Source: Streptomyces sp. HD
GTDB taxonomy: Bacteria; Actinomycetota; Actinomycetes; Streptomycetales; Streptomycetaceae
Assembly (NCBI RefSeq): GCF_028369295.1
Contig: NZ_JAQMYP010000002.1
Coordinates: 186,001-250,000, forward strand
Length of the DNA: 64,000 bases
Direction: 5' to 3'
Shown: piece after piece, positions 34,414 to 43,388 of the stretch
Layout: the number at the start of each line of letters is the position of its first letter
Position numbering within the stretch: position 1 is the stretch's first letter
Position numbers and translations under genes: made by a program
Notes under the pieces: generated by a model
The model's database searches: none
Told to the model about the DNA's origin: nothing
What the model saw: the letters and a program-made list of their open reading frames with translations, nothing else

Positions 34414-36362
34414 TGGCCACGGTCACCGCCGCCGCCCCGCGCACCGCGCTGCCCGGCTTCCTCAAACGCCCTGGCGTGCGCAAGCTCCTGCTGATCGCGC
34501 TCGCCGCCGCGATCCTCGTCCCGCTGGCCGACGCCCGCTGGGCGAGCGGCACCTGGCCGGGCGCGCTCACCGTCGACGTCTCCGAGCCGCTCACCAAGGT
34601 CAGCGACTGGATCATCGACAACCGGGACAGCCACCCGCTGTTCCTCTACTTCTTCGGCCACCTCAGCAACGCGGTCATCGTCGCCGTACGAGCCGTCTAC
34701 CTGGTGCTGCTCGCCGCCGGCTGGGCCGGCGTCACCGCCGCCGCCTCCCTGATCGCCTGGCGCGTCGCGGACTGGAAACTGGCCGCCGGTACCGGTGTCG
34801 CATTCCTGACCTGCGGGTTCCTCGGCATGTGGATCCCGACCATGCAGACCCTCGCGCTCATGGTCGTGGCCGTGCTCGCCTCGGCCGTCGTGGGTGTGGT
34901 GCTGGGCCTCGCCGCAGGGCTGTCCGACCGTATGGACCGGGCCCTGCGCCCGGTGCTGGACACCATGCAGGTGCTCCCGGCCTACGCCTACCTGCTCCCG
35001 GTCGTGCTGGTCTTCGGCATGGGTGTCCCCGCCGCCGTCCTGGCCACCGTCGTCTACGCCGCCCCGCCGATGGCCCGCCTCACCGCCCTCGGTCTGCGCG
35101 GCGCCGACAAGGAGGTGCTGGAGGCGGTCGAGTCGATGGGCACCACCGCACGACAGCGGCTGCTCACCGCCCGGATCCCGCTGGCCCGCAAGGAACTCCT
35201 CCTCGGCCTCAACCAGACGATCATGATGGCGCTGTCCATGGTGGTCATCGCGTCCGTCATCGGCGCGGGCGGCCTCGGTGACCGTGTCTACCAGGCGCTG
35301 GCCACCGTCGACGTCGGTGCCGCCCTCGCGGCCGGCATCCCGATCGTGCTGCTCGCCGTCGTACTCGACCGGGTGACCGGTGCGGCGGGGGAGCGGCTCG
35401 GTGACGAACCCCGGCCGAACGGCCGGGCACGCTCGCTGTACGCCCTGGCCGCCGCCCTGGCCGTGGCCGTCGCCGGACGTCTCGCTGGCCGCCTCGACTG
35501 GCCCGACGCCTGGACCCTGAACTTCGCCGAGCCCGTCAACCGCGGCGTCGACTGGATGACCGACCACCTCTACTCCGGCGTCCCCGTCATCGGCGGCACC
35601 GCCGACTGGGCGGCCCACTTCACCACCTGGGTCCTCAACCCGCTGCGCGACGGCCTGCAGTGGCTGCCCTGGTGGTCGGTCCTGCTGATCGTCGCCACGC
35701 TCGCCTGGCTGATCGGCACCTGGCGCACCGCGCTGACCGCCGTGCTCGCCATGGCCGCGATCGGCGTCCTCGGCGTGTGGGGCTCGTCGCTCGACACGCT
35801 CTCCCAGGTCCTGGCGGCCGTCGCCGTCACCCTGGTCCTGGGCTTCGCGACCGGCATCGCGGCGGCGCGCAGCGACCGGGTCGAGCGGATGCTGCGCCCC
35901 GTGCTGGACGTCTTCCAGACGATGCCGCAGTTCGTGTACCTGATCCCGGTCGTCGCACTGTTCGGCGTGGGCCGCGCGCCCGCCGTCGCCGCGGCCGTCG
36001 TCTACGCCCTGCCCGCCGTCGTCCGCATCACCACCCAGGGCCTGCGCCAGGTCGACCCGGCCGCCCTGGAGTCGTCCCGCTCGCTCGGCGCGACACCCGC
36101 CCAGCAGCTGCGGCAGGTCCAGCTCCCGCTGGCCCGCCCGGCACTGCTGCTCGCCGTCAACCAGGGCGTGGTCCTGGTCCTCGCCGTCGTCATCATCGGC
36201 GGCCTGGTCGGCGGTGGCGCGCTCGGCTACGACGTCGTCGCCGGCCTCGCCCGGGGCGACCTGGCGACCGGCCTGGTGGCCGGTGCCGCGATCGTCTGTC
36301 TCGGTCTGATGCTGGACCGGGTGACGCAGCCGACCGAACGCCGCGCGAAGAAGGGAGCGTGA
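34413..36362 (+). CDS. opuAB: Glycine-betaine ABC importer, fused double permease
   Basis: 649 aa from ATG 34413 (GTG 34410 in frame), GGAGG at 34401. The protein contains two homologous permease halves: residues about 1-310 and 330-649. Each has several membrane helices and an EAA-type cytoplasmic loop (GADKEVLEAVESMGTTARQR in the first, QVDPAALESSRSLGATPAQQ in the second) and similar PVLDTMQVLPAYAYLLPVVL / PVLDVFQTMPQFVYLIPVVA stretches. So one gene supplies both transmembrane subunits of the importer, by internal duplication. The usual ProW/OpuAB is about 280-350 aa. The next gene starts two bases later. Confidence 0.92.
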   Translation: MATVTAAAPRTALPGFLKRPGVRKLLLIALAAAILVPLADARWASGTWPGALTVDVSEPLTKVSDWIIDNRDSHPLFLYFFGHLSNAVIVAVRAVYLVLLAAGWAGVTAAASLIAWRVADWKLAAGTGVAFLTCGFLGMWIPTMQTLALMVVAVLASAVVGVVLGLAAGLSDRMDRALRPVLDTMQVLPAYAYLLPVVLVFGMGVPAAVLATVVYAAPPMARLTALGLRGADKEVLEAVESMGTTARQRLLTARIPLARKELLLGLNQTIMMALSMVVIASVIGAGGLGDRVYQALATVDVGAALAAGIPIVLLAVVLDRVTGAAGERLGDEPRPNGRARSLYALAAALAVAVAGRLAGRLDWPDAWTLNFAEPVNRGVDWMTDHLYSGVPVIGGTADWAAHFTTWVLNPLRDGLQWLPWWSVLLIVATLAWLIGTWRTALTAVLAMAAIGVLGVWGSSLDTLSQVLAAVAVTLVLGFATGIAAARSDRVERMLRPVLDVFQTMPQFVYLIPVVALFGVGRAPAVAAAVVYALPAVVRITTQGLRQVDPAALESSRSLGATPAQQLRQVQLPLARPALLLAVNQGVVLVLAVVIIGGLVGGGALGYDVVAGLARGDLATGLVAGAAIVCLGLMLDRVTQPTERRAKKGA

Positions 36363-36363
36363 C

Positions 36364-37335
36364 ATGCGAATGCGTATCCGACGTATGCGGACCACTGCCG
36401 TGGTGGCCGGCGTGTCCTCCCTGGCGTTGCTGACCGGCTGCGGTGCCGCCGACATGACCAAGCAGTCGTCGCCCTTCGCCAACGCGCAGGGCGCCAAGAC
36501 CGTGACGCTCTCCATCCAGTCCTGGGTCGGCGCCCAGGCCAACGTCGCCGTGGCCCAGTACCTCCTGGAGCACGAGCTCGGCTACCGCGTCGACACCGTC
36601 CAGGTCGACGAGATCCCCGCCTGGGACGCGCTCAGCCAGGGCCGGGTCGACGCGATCATGGAGGACTGGGGCCACCCCGACCAGGAGCAGCGCTACGTCA
36701 AGGACAAGAGGACGATCGTGCCCGGCGGCGACCTCGGGGTCACCGGTCACATCGGATGGTTCGTGCCGACGTACTTCGCGAAGGCCCACCCGGACGTCAC
36801 CGAGTGGAAGAACCTCAACAAGTACGCCGATCAGCTGCGCACCGCGGAGAGCGGCGGCAAGGGCCAGCTGATGGACGGTTCGCCGTCCTACGTCACCAAC
36901 GACAAGGCGCTGGTGAACAACCTGGACCTGAACTACCAGGTGGTGTTCGCCGGTTCGGAGGCCGCGCAGATCACCCAGATCAAGCAGTTCGCCAAGGCCA
37001 AGAAGCCCTTCCTGACGTACTGGTACGAGCCGCAGTGGCTGTTCAAGAAGGTTCCCATGACCGAGGTGAAGCTGCCGGCGTACAAGGAGGGCTGCGACGC
37101 GGACCCGGAGAAGGTCGCCTGCGCCTACCCGCACACCCCGCTGCAGAAGTACCTCAACGCCGACTTCTCGAAGAACGGCGGTGAGGCGGCGGCCCTGCTG
37201 AAGAAGTTCAAGTGGACGACCGAGGACCAGAACCAGGTCTCCCTGATGATCGCCGAGCAGAAGCTGTCGCCTGAGGAGGCGGCGAAGAAGTGGGTGGACA
37301 GCCACGAGTCCACGTGGAAGGCGTGGCTGTCCTGA
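36364..37335 (+). CDS. opuAC: Glycine-betaine-binding lipoprotein
   Basis: 323 aa, ATG 36364 with GGGAG upstream. Lipoprotein signal MRMRIRRMRTTAVVAGVSSL with lipobox LLTGC, then an OpuAC-type substrate-binding domain (VTLSIQSWVGAQANVAVAQY; EDWGHPDQEQRYV; HIGWFVPTYFAKAHPDV; LTYWYEPQWLFKKV). Aromatic residues that form the betaine cage are plentiful (the W of SWVGA, WGH, GWFVP, YWYEPQW). Last gene of the betaine operon, followed by a convergent gene. Confidence 0.93.
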   Translation: MRMRIRRMRTTAVVAGVSSLALLTGCGAADMTKQSSPFANAQGAKTVTLSIQSWVGAQANVAVAQYLLEHELGYRVDTVQVDEIPAWDALSQGRVDAIMEDWGHPDQEQRYVKDKRTIVPGGDLGVTGHIGWFVPTYFAKAHPDVTEWKNLNKYADQLRTAESGGKGQLMDGSPSYVTNDKALVNNLDLNYQVVFAGSEAAQITQIKQFAKAKKPFLTYWYEPQWLFKKVPMTEVKLPAYKEGCDADPEKVACAYPHTPLQKYLNADFSKNGGEAAALLKKFKWTTEDQNQVSLMIAEQKLSPEEAAKKWVDSHESTWKAWLS

Positions 37336-37336
37336 G

Positions 37337-37377
37337 CCTCGGGATGGCGCGGCCGTCCTGACGGTCACTTCCCGAGG
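37337..37377. terminator. Possible convergent terminator
   Basis: CCTCGGGA (37337-37344) pairs with TCCCGAGG (37370-37377), enclosing a GC-rich 25-base loop, between the lipoprotein gene and the convergent lyase-like gene, whose stop (37365-37367) lies within the loop. Confidence 0.4.
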
Positions 37378-38102
37378 TCGGCCGCGATCTCGCGCAGCGC
37401 CTCGTCGGCCCTGCGCTGGAGCCCCGGGCCGAACGTGATCCGGGTGGCCCCGAGTGCGCCGAGTTCGGCGGGCGAGGGGCCACCGGTCACCGTGCCGTGC
37501 ACATTGACCGGCCCCTGGATGCCGGACCGCAGCAGCGGCAGTACGTCGACGGGGGCGCCGATCGGGTACACGCAGTCGGCACCGGCGGCGACGTACAACG
37601 CGGCCCGCTCGATGGCCTGTTCCGCGGCCTGCTTGGGGTCGGTGTCCCGGCGGGCCCGGATGAAGGTGTCGATCCGGGCGTTGAGGAAGAGCCGGTCTGC
37701 GGCGGCCTGCCGCACCTCGGCGAGCCAGTCGGCGTGCGCGCGCGGGTCCTTGAGGACGCCGCCCTCGGAGTCCTCCAGGTTGCACCCGACGGCACCCGTC
37801 TCCAGCAGCCGCTCCACCAGCTCCCCGGGCGGGATCCCGTACCCGCCCTCGATGTCCGCCGACACCGGCACGTCGACCGCCCGCACGATGCGCGCGACCG
37901 CCGCGAACATCTCGTCGGCCGGAGTCTGCCCGTCCTCGTACCCGAGGGAGGCGGCGACCCCCGCACTGGGCGTGGCGAGTGCCGGGAACCCGGCCTCGAC
38001 GAAGACGCGGGCACTGGCGGCGTCCCACGGACCGGGCAGGACCAGCGGGTCGTCGGGGGAGCGGCGGCGGTGGAGCGCGCGTAAGGCTTCGACTCGGGTC
38101 AC
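37365..38102 (-). CDS. Isocitrate lyase / PEP-mutase superfamily enzyme
   Basis: 245 aa. GTG 38102 chosen because AGGGAGGT lies seven bases upstream; the open frame continues 20 residues further with no site. TIM-barrel features of the superfamily: FVEAGFPALATPSAGVAASL, VPVSADIEGGYGIPPGELVE (metal-binding Asp/Glu), VGCNLEDSEGG, FLNARIDTFIRAR and GADCVYPIGAP. Proteins of this subgroup (about 250-290 aa) are annotated as phosphonomutase-like or oxaloacetate-decarboxylase-like. The substrate is unknown. Its neighbour on the same strand is an AhpD-like gene. Confidence 0.85.
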   Translation of the reverse strand: MTRVEALRALHRRRSPDDPLVLPGPWDAASARVFVEAGFPALATPSAGVAASLGYEDGQTPADEMFAAVARIVRAVDVPVSADIEGGYGIPPGELVERLLETGAVGCNLEDSEGGVLKDPRAHADWLAEVRQAAADRLFLNARIDTFIRARRDTDPKQAAEQAIERAALYVAAGADCVYPIGAPVDVLPLLRSGIQGPVNVHGTVTGGPSPAELGALGATRITFGPGLQRRADEALREIAADLGK

Positions 38103-38158
38103 GGTGTGTACCTCCCTGGTGGATTGCGACGGCCGGCCATCACCGGTGGTGCGTGAGC

Positions 38159-38668
38159 TCACTGATGCTGCCCGGGCTGGTAGTGCCCCGGTGCCATACG
38201 GCAGGTCACCCCGAACCGGTTCCAGGCGTTGATCACGGTGATCGCGGCGATGAGCTGGGCCAGCTCGGCCTCGTCGAAGTGCTTGGCGGCCTTCTCGTAC
38301 ACCTCGTCGGGCACGAACCCGTCGGTCAGTACGGTCACGGCCTCCGTGAGCTCGATCGCCGCGAGCTCCTTCGGGGTGTAGAAGTGCGCGGACTCCTCCC
38401 AGGCGCCTAGCTGCACGATCCGCTCGACGCTCTCGCCCGCCGCGAGCGCGTCCTTGGTGTGCATGTCGAGGCAGAACGCGCAGTGGTTGATCTGCGAGGC
38501 ACGGATCTTCACCAGCTCGTACAGCTGCGGTTCGAGTCCCTTCCGGGCGGCCGCGTCGAGCCGGATCATCGCCTTGTAGACGTCGGGTGCGTGCTCCGCC
38601 CAGCTGAGCCGGGCGGGGCGCTCGGGGGCGTACGTGGCCGTTGCGGTCGTGCCGTCTGCTGTCGTCAT
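38159..38668 (-). CDS. AhpD-like carboxymuconolactone-decarboxylase family protein
   Basis: 169 aa, ATG 38668. The CxxC and histidine of alkylhydroperoxidase-D-like proteins are visible in INHCAFCLDMHTKDALAAGE; preceding YELVKIRASQ and the following YTPKELAAIELTEAVTVLTD are typical of the CMD fold. Such proteins reduce peroxides or act as accessory redox proteins. It diverges (47-base gap) from the MocR-type regulator at 38716, which may control it. Position next to the PEP-mutase-like gene suggests co-transcription. Confidence 0.9.
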   Translation of the reverse strand: MTTADGTTATATYAPERPARLSWAEHAPDVYKAMIRLDAAARKGLEPQLYELVKIRASQINHCAFCLDMHTKDALAAGESVERIVQLGAWEESAHFYTPKELAAIELTEAVTVLTDGFVPDEVYEKAAKHFDEAELAQLIAAITVINAWNRFGVTCRMAPGHYQPGQHQ

Positions 38669-38715
38669 GATCTCGACCCTAGGAGCGAAGCAGCCCAGGA
38701 GTATGGTCCATTTCC

Positions 38716-40317
38716 ATGGCGAAACCTTGGGCCACTTTGGGCATCGACCTCCACCTCGAACCGGCGGGACCGGGCCTGCGCCGAGGCCTGACCGACGCCC
38801 TGCGCGACGCGGTCCGCACCGGCCGCCTGGCCCCGGCCACCCGCCTCCCCTCCTCCCGCTCCCTCGCAGCCGACCTGGGCGTCGCCCGCAACACGGTGGC
38901 CGAGGCCTACGCGGAGCTGGTCGCAGAGGGCTGGCTCACGGCTCGGCAGGGGTCGGGGACGAGGGTGGCGGAGCGGGCCGTTGGCGGGCCGGTGGGGGAG
39001 GGGGCGGTGGAATGGGCGGTGAGTGGCCCGGTGAGGGAGGGGACGGCGGGACGGGCGGTGAGCCGTCCGGCGAGGGAGGGTTCGGTGATGCCGCAGACCG
39101 CTGCCCAGGGCTCACCAGGCTCTCCGGCCTCACCCGGCGCCCCGAGCTCACCAGGCGCTACCGCTTCCGTTTCCGCTGCCACTGCCGCCGCACCTCGCAC
39201 CACCACCCCACCCCGCCGGGACGGCTCACGCCCCCGCCCCCGCCCCGCCTACGACCTGGTCCCCGGCACCCCCGACCTCTCCGCCTTCCCCCGCACGGAG
39301 TGGCTCAAGGCGGCCCGCCGCGCTTTCCTCGCGGCCCCGCACCAGGCCCTCGGCTATGGCGACCCGCGCGGCCATGCCGACCTGCGCACGGCCCTCGCCG
39401 GATACCTCTCCCGCGCGAGGGGCGTGCGCGCCGATCCCGAACGCATCGTGGTGTGCGCGGGTTTCGGGCACGGTCTGTCACTGCTCGGCAGGGTGCTGCG
39501 GGCGCGCGGCGCGCAGCGGGTGGCGGTGGAGTCGTACGGCCTGCCGCCGCACTGGAGGCAACTGACGACGGCCGGACTGTCCACCCACCCCCTCCCGTTC
39601 GACGAACTGGGCACGAGTGTGGCGGAGTTGACGCACGAGAGCGCGGTGCTGCTCACGCCCGCCCACCAGTTCCCGATGGGGGTGCCGCTGCACCGGGACC
39701 GCCGGGCGACGGTGGTGGACTGGGCGCGCCGCACCGGCGGCCTGGTCCTGGAGGACGACTACGACGGAGAGTTCCGCTACGACCGCCAGCCCGTCGGCGC
39801 GCTCCAGGGGCTGGACCCCGAGCACGTCGTCTACCTGGGCACGGCCAGCAAGTCCCTCGCCCCCGGCCTGCGCCTGGCGTGGATGGTGCTGCCGTCGACG
39901 CTGATGGAGGAGGTGACGGCGGCGAAGGGCCATGTGGACACGTGCGGGGTGCTGGACCAGCTGACCCTGGCCGAGTTCCTGACGTCCGGTGCCTACGACC
40001 GCCATGTCCGCGCCGCCCGCCTGCGCTACCGCCGCCGCAGGGACGCCCTGGTCCGCGCCCTGGCCAGGCACGCCCCCCACCTCCACGTCACCGGCATCGC
40101 GGCCGGCCTCCACGTCCTCCTCCGCCTCCCACCCGGCACGGAACAGTCAGTGGTCCAAGCGGCGGCCTGGCAGGGCCTGGCCCTCCACGGCCTGACCTTC
40201 TTCCGCCACGAGTCGGCGACGACGGAGCCGGCGGACGCGCTGGTGGTGGGCTACGGGACACCACCGGATCACGCGTGGACGGGGGCGTTGGAGGCGTTGT
40301 GCAGGGTGCTGCCGTAA
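38716..40317 (+). CDS. MocR/PdxR-type GntR regulator with aminotransferase domain
   Basis: 533 aa, ATG 38716. N-terminal winged helix (residues about 20-85: LRDAVRTGRLAPATRLPSSR, LAADLGVARNTVAEAYAELV) followed by a long low-complexity linker (Gly/Ala/Ser/Pro with repeated GPVREGTA-like units, residues 90-175) and a fold-type I aminotransferase-like domain (YGDPRGHADLRTALAGYLSR; VLEDDYDGEFRYDRQPVGAL; the PLP lysine in YLGTASKSLAPGLRLAW). MocR proteins sense PLP or an amino-acid derivative. The linker is longer than usual. It is divergent from the AhpD-like gene. Confidence 0.93.
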   Translation: MAKPWATLGIDLHLEPAGPGLRRGLTDALRDAVRTGRLAPATRLPSSRSLAADLGVARNTVAEAYAELVAEGWLTARQGSGTRVAERAVGGPVGEGAVEWAVSGPVREGTAGRAVSRPAREGSVMPQTAAQGSPGSPASPGAPSSPGATASVSAATAAAPRTTTPPRRDGSRPRPRPAYDLVPGTPDLSAFPRTEWLKAARRAFLAAPHQALGYGDPRGHADLRTALAGYLSRARGVRADPERIVVCAGFGHGLSLLGRVLRARGAQRVAVESYGLPPHWRQLTTAGLSTHPLPFDELGTSVAELTHESAVLLTPAHQFPMGVPLHRDRRATVVDWARRTGGLVLEDDYDGEFRYDRQPVGALQGLDPEHVVYLGTASKSLAPGLRLAWMVLPSTLMEEVTAAKGHVDTCGVLDQLTLAEFLTSGAYDRHVRAARLRYRRRRDALVRALARHAPHLHVTGIAAGLHVLLRLPPGTEQSVVQAAAWQGLALHGLTFFRHESATTEPADALVVGYGTPPDHAWTGALEALCRVLP

Positions 40318-40372
40318 AGGGTTGCCTGCCTCCAGCTGAGGGAACGCGGTCACGTCCCGCCGCCGGTCGAGG

Positions 40373-40480
40373 CTTTCAGCCTGTCCGGCGTTTGAGGACA
40401 AGGCCCTTCAGAGGGCCGGAGCGGGGGTCTGGGGGCACAGCCCCCAGGAGGGCCGGGGGCGAAGGGGCACAGCCCCTGGC
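40373..40480. repeat. Streptomyces-type intergenic repeat with two hairpins
   Basis: CAGCCTGTCCGGCGTTTGAG is followed by a hairpin CTGGGGGC-ACA-GCCCCCAG (40429-40447) and a second AGGGGC-ACA-GCCCCT (40463-40477). This phrase recurs as an intergenic element in many Streptomyces genomes (recollection). It probably also terminates the flanking convergent genes (40317 and 40532). Confidence 0.7.
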
Positions 40481-40531
40481 GATGGGACGGGCAGGGGCGG
40501 CGGGGGCGAGGAAACCACCCACCACGACAGG

Positions 40532-41383
40532 TCACCGCACAGCCACACGCTCCCCACCGTCGGAGACGACCGGCGCCTCCCCGAACCGCGCCAACGCCAA
40601 CGCCCCCACCACAGCCACCACAAACCCCAGGACAGCCAGCCACCCCAACCCCTCCCGCGTCCGATCCCCCAGCCACACCACCCCCACCACCGCCGGCCCG
40701 ACCGTCTCCCCGATCACCATCGCCGCGGTAGCCACCGTCACAGACCCCCGCTGCAACGCCGAAGTAAGCGCCAGAAACGCCGCCCCACCCCCCACCAGCA
40801 ACGCATACGTCGCCGGATTCCCCAGCAACTCCGACACCCCCACCGAATCGATCAGCCGCACCGACACCTCCACCACCCCGAACCCGAACCCGGCCGCCAG
40901 CCCCAGCACCAACCCCCGCCCCCGCTCAGGCAACAGTCCACCCGCCAGCCCGACCCCCAACACCGCCACCGCCACCCCGAGCATCGAGAACTTCAACGCG
41001 TCCGACCCGCCCAGATCCCCCTCCGTCCCCGACGCGAGCCCCAACATCGCCAGCCCGGCACACACCACCCCCACCGCACCCCACTCACCCCGCCGCAACC
41101 GCACCCGCAGCAATCGCGCGGCAACCACCGCGGTCACCGCGAGACTGGACGCCAACGCCGCCGCCACGGCATAGATGGGCAGCGCCCGCAGCGCGACGAC
41201 CTGCAACACGAACCCCAGCCCGTCCAGCGCAAGCCCGGCCACATAACGCCACTGCCGCAACGCCCGCAGCAACATCCCGGCCTCGCCGCCCCGACCCCCC
41301 TGCGCGCTCGCCGCCCGCGCGGCCATCGCCTGCAGGACCGTGGCCGTACCGAAACAGACCGCCGCACCCAGTGCACACACCAT
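40532..41383 (-). CDS. DMT/EamA-like membrane protein
   Basis: 283 aa from ATG 41383 (alternative GTG 41395). Eight to ten hydrophobic segments and internal twofold appearance (MVCALGAAVCFGTATVLQAM; YAVAAALASSLAVTAVVAAR; LGVAVAVLGVGLAGGLLPER; VTVATAAMVIGETVGPAVVG). The motif FGTATVLQAMAAR and loop sizes fit the DMT (drug/metabolite transporter)-like or DUF-type magnesium-transporter-like NIPA/DMT family in actinobacteria. The substrate is unknown. There is no evident ribosome site, so the start is uncertain. Confidence 0.75.
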   Translation of the reverse strand: MVCALGAAVCFGTATVLQAMAARAASAQGGRGGEAGMLLRALRQWRYVAGLALDGLGFVLQVVALRALPIYAVAAALASSLAVTAVVAARLLRVRLRRGEWGAVGVVCAGLAMLGLASGTEGDLGGSDALKFSMLGVAVAVLGVGLAGGLLPERGRGLVLGLAAGFGFGVVEVSVRLIDSVGVSELLGNPATYALLVGGGAAFLALTSALQRGSVTVATAAMVIGETVGPAVVGVVWLGDRTREGLGWLAVLGFVVAVVGALALARFGEAPVVSDGGERVAVR

Positions 41384-41554
41384 CCCAAGCAGCACAAAGC
41401 GACTGTAGGGGAGCGGACGAAGGGCAGCCCTCCGACAGTCACACGAGCGGCGATCTCTAAGCTGTTCGCCACACGACAACCAGAAACAGACAACCAGAAA
41501 CATCGGCGTCGACCGCCACCACCGGCATCAGCGACGTCATCGGGGGAGACACAC

Positions 41555-41926
41555 ATGGCGGAATCACGACGTCGGCTGCGCTCCAGCACGGTCGTACTGG
41601 GCGGCATGGGAGTCATAGCCGCGGCCCTGACCTCCTGCGGCTCGGAACCGGACCGCCGCTGCGTCGACCGCGACAGCTACACCTACGAGGGCTACAAGGT
41701 CATCGCGGACAAGAACTGCAACTCCGGCACCAGCTCAAGCTCGTCGTACGGCACCGGCGGCAAGGGCAAGAGCGGCAAGAAGAAGACCGGCGGCTCCGAC
41801 GCCGCCTGGTACTACGAGGCCGACGTCGACGACGGCCGCGCCGACTTCGGCACCTTCAGCCGCAGCGAGGCCGTGGACCGAGGCGGCTTCGGCTGCTCCA
41901 GCTCCGGCAGCAGCAGCGGCGGCTGA
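41555..41926 (+). CDS. Small lipoprotein, DUF1190/YgiB-like
   Basis: 123 aa, ATG 41555. Lipoprotein signal ending LTSC, then CVDRDSYTYEGYKVIADKNC with paired cysteines, a Ser/Gly/Lys spacer, WYYEADVDDGRADFGTFSRS and the ending VDRGGFGCSSSGSSSGG. The (S/R)RGGFG ending beside a glutathionylspermidine-synthase-like gene is the hallmark of the E. coli YgiB/YgiC and YjfM/YjfC pairs (family knowledge). It is 70 bases before the YgiC-like gene. The role of this pair is unknown in any organism to my knowledge. Confidence 0.75.
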   Translation: MAESRRRLRSSTVVLGGMGVIAAALTSCGSEPDRRCVDRDSYTYEGYKVIADKNCNSGTSSSSSYGTGGKGKSGKKKTGGSDAAWYYEADVDDGRADFGTFSRSEAVDRGGFGCSSSGSSSGG

Positions 41927-41996
41927 CCGAACAGGGCAGGCGGGGCAGACAGGTCAGGCAGATCAGGTCGAGCAGGCAGGGCAGGGCACGTACGAA

Positions 41997-43181
41997 ATGG
42001 AACGCCGCACGACAGATCCCCGCCCCGGCTGGCAGCAGACCGTCGAGGAGCAGGGGCTCATCTACCCCCTCACCCGCCACCCCGACAACTCCCTGCACCC
42101 GTACTGGGACGAGAGCGCGTACTACGTCTTCTCGCTCCCGGAGGTCGAGGCACTGGAGGAGGTCGTCGAGGAACTCCACGCCATGTGCCTGACGGCGGCC
42201 GAGCACATCGTCGCCGAGAACCGCTTCGCCGACCTCGGCATCACCGACCCGCGCATCGTGGCCGCGGTCACCGAGGCCTGGCGCCGCCGCGCCGAACTCC
42301 CCTCCGTCTACGGCCGCTTCGACCTGCGCTACGACGGCACCGGCCCGGCGAAACTCCTGGAGTACAACGCCGATACCCCCACCTCACTGGTCGAGGCCGC
42401 GAGCCCCCAGTGGTTCTGGATGGAGGAGCGCTTCCCCGGCGCTGACCAGTGGAACTCCCTCCACGAACGCCTCATCGCCGCCTGGAAGAAACAGTCCGCC
42501 CTGCTCCCGCCCGGTGCCCCGCTCCATTTCGCGTACTCCTCGGCCGACGAACTCGGCGAGGACATGATGACCGTCGCCTACCTCAAGGAGACCGCGGAAC
42601 AGGCGGGCCTGGACACCGGCTGGGTCTCCATGGAGGAGATCGGCTGGGACCACCTCTCCGGCCGCTTCGTCGACACCCGACTCCGTTTCATCCGCAGCTG
42701 CTTCAAGCTCTACCCCTGGGAGTGGCTCACCACCGACCGCTTCGCCGGCCACGTCCTCGACACCCTCGACAACGGCGGCGGCACCGGCACCACCCTGTGG
42801 ATCGAGCCCGCCTGGAAGATGCTCCTCAGCAACAAGGCCCTCCTCGCCATCCTCTGGGAGCTCTACCCGGACCACCCGAACCTCCTTCCCGCCCACCTCG
42901 ACGGCCCCAGGGAACTGGCGGGCACGACGGGCTGGGTCGCCAAGCCCCTGCTGGGCCGCGAGGGCGCGGGCGTGACCATCCACGAGAAGGGCGCCGAACC
43001 CGTCGTACGCGAAGAGCCCTGCTGCTACCAGCAGTTGGCTCCTCTCCCCACCTTCGACGGCAACCACGTCGTCCTCGGCGCCTGGGTTGTCGAGGACGAG
43101 TCGGCGGGCCTCGGCATCCGCGAGTCGTCCGGCCTGATCACGGACGAGTACGCCCGCTTCCTGCCCCACGTGATCCTGTAG
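41997..43181 (+). CDS. Glutathionylspermidine-synthase-like ATP-grasp protein (YgiC/YjfC family)
   Basis: 394 aa, ATG 41997. ATP-grasp fold of the C-terminal half of Gsp synthase: YWDESAYYVFSLPEVEALEE, RFDLRYDGTGPAKLLEYNAD, YNADTPTSLVEAASPQWFWM, WIEPAWKMLLSNKALLAILW and AKPLLGREGAGVTIHEKG. It lacks the amidase half. E. coli YgiC is similar and makes no glutathionylspermidine. Streptomyces does not use glutathione as its main thiol, so the substrate is open. It is paired with the YgiB-like lipoprotein upstream. Confidence 0.88.
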   Translation: MERRTTDPRPGWQQTVEEQGLIYPLTRHPDNSLHPYWDESAYYVFSLPEVEALEEVVEELHAMCLTAAEHIVAENRFADLGITDPRIVAAVTEAWRRRAELPSVYGRFDLRYDGTGPAKLLEYNADTPTSLVEAASPQWFWMEERFPGADQWNSLHERLIAAWKKQSALLPPGAPLHFAYSSADELGEDMMTVAYLKETAEQAGLDTGWVSMEEIGWDHLSGRFVDTRLRFIRSCFKLYPWEWLTTDRFAGHVLDTLDNGGGTGTTLWIEPAWKMLLSNKALLAILWELYPDHPNLLPAHLDGPRELAGTTGWVAKPLLGREGAGVTIHEKGAEPVVREEPCCYQQLAPLPTFDGNHVVLGAWVVEDESAGLGIRESSGLITDEYARFLPHVIL

Positions 43182-43194
43182 CGCCGCTGCCACC

Positions 43195-43238
43195 CGACTC
43201 GGGACCGGCTCGGGACCGACTCCGGGCCGACTCGGGAA
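43195..43238. repeat. Four 11-bp tandem repeats
   Basis: CGACTCGGGAC, CGGCTCGGGAC, CGACTCCGGGC, CGACTCGGGAA: four consecutive 11-base units just after the YgiC-like stop and before the hydrolase gene. Confidence 0.6.
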
Positions 43239-43388
43239 ACCCTGTGGCCACCCCGCCCACAAAGCGATACGATCCGTCTCGTCTCGCCTTCGCGGGTGGA
43301 GGCTCGCCTCGTGCGTCTGCGATCGAAGCCATCCGTCCGCAGCGCACCATCCGGGGCACCCCATCAGCGGCACACCACAGGGAGCGCC

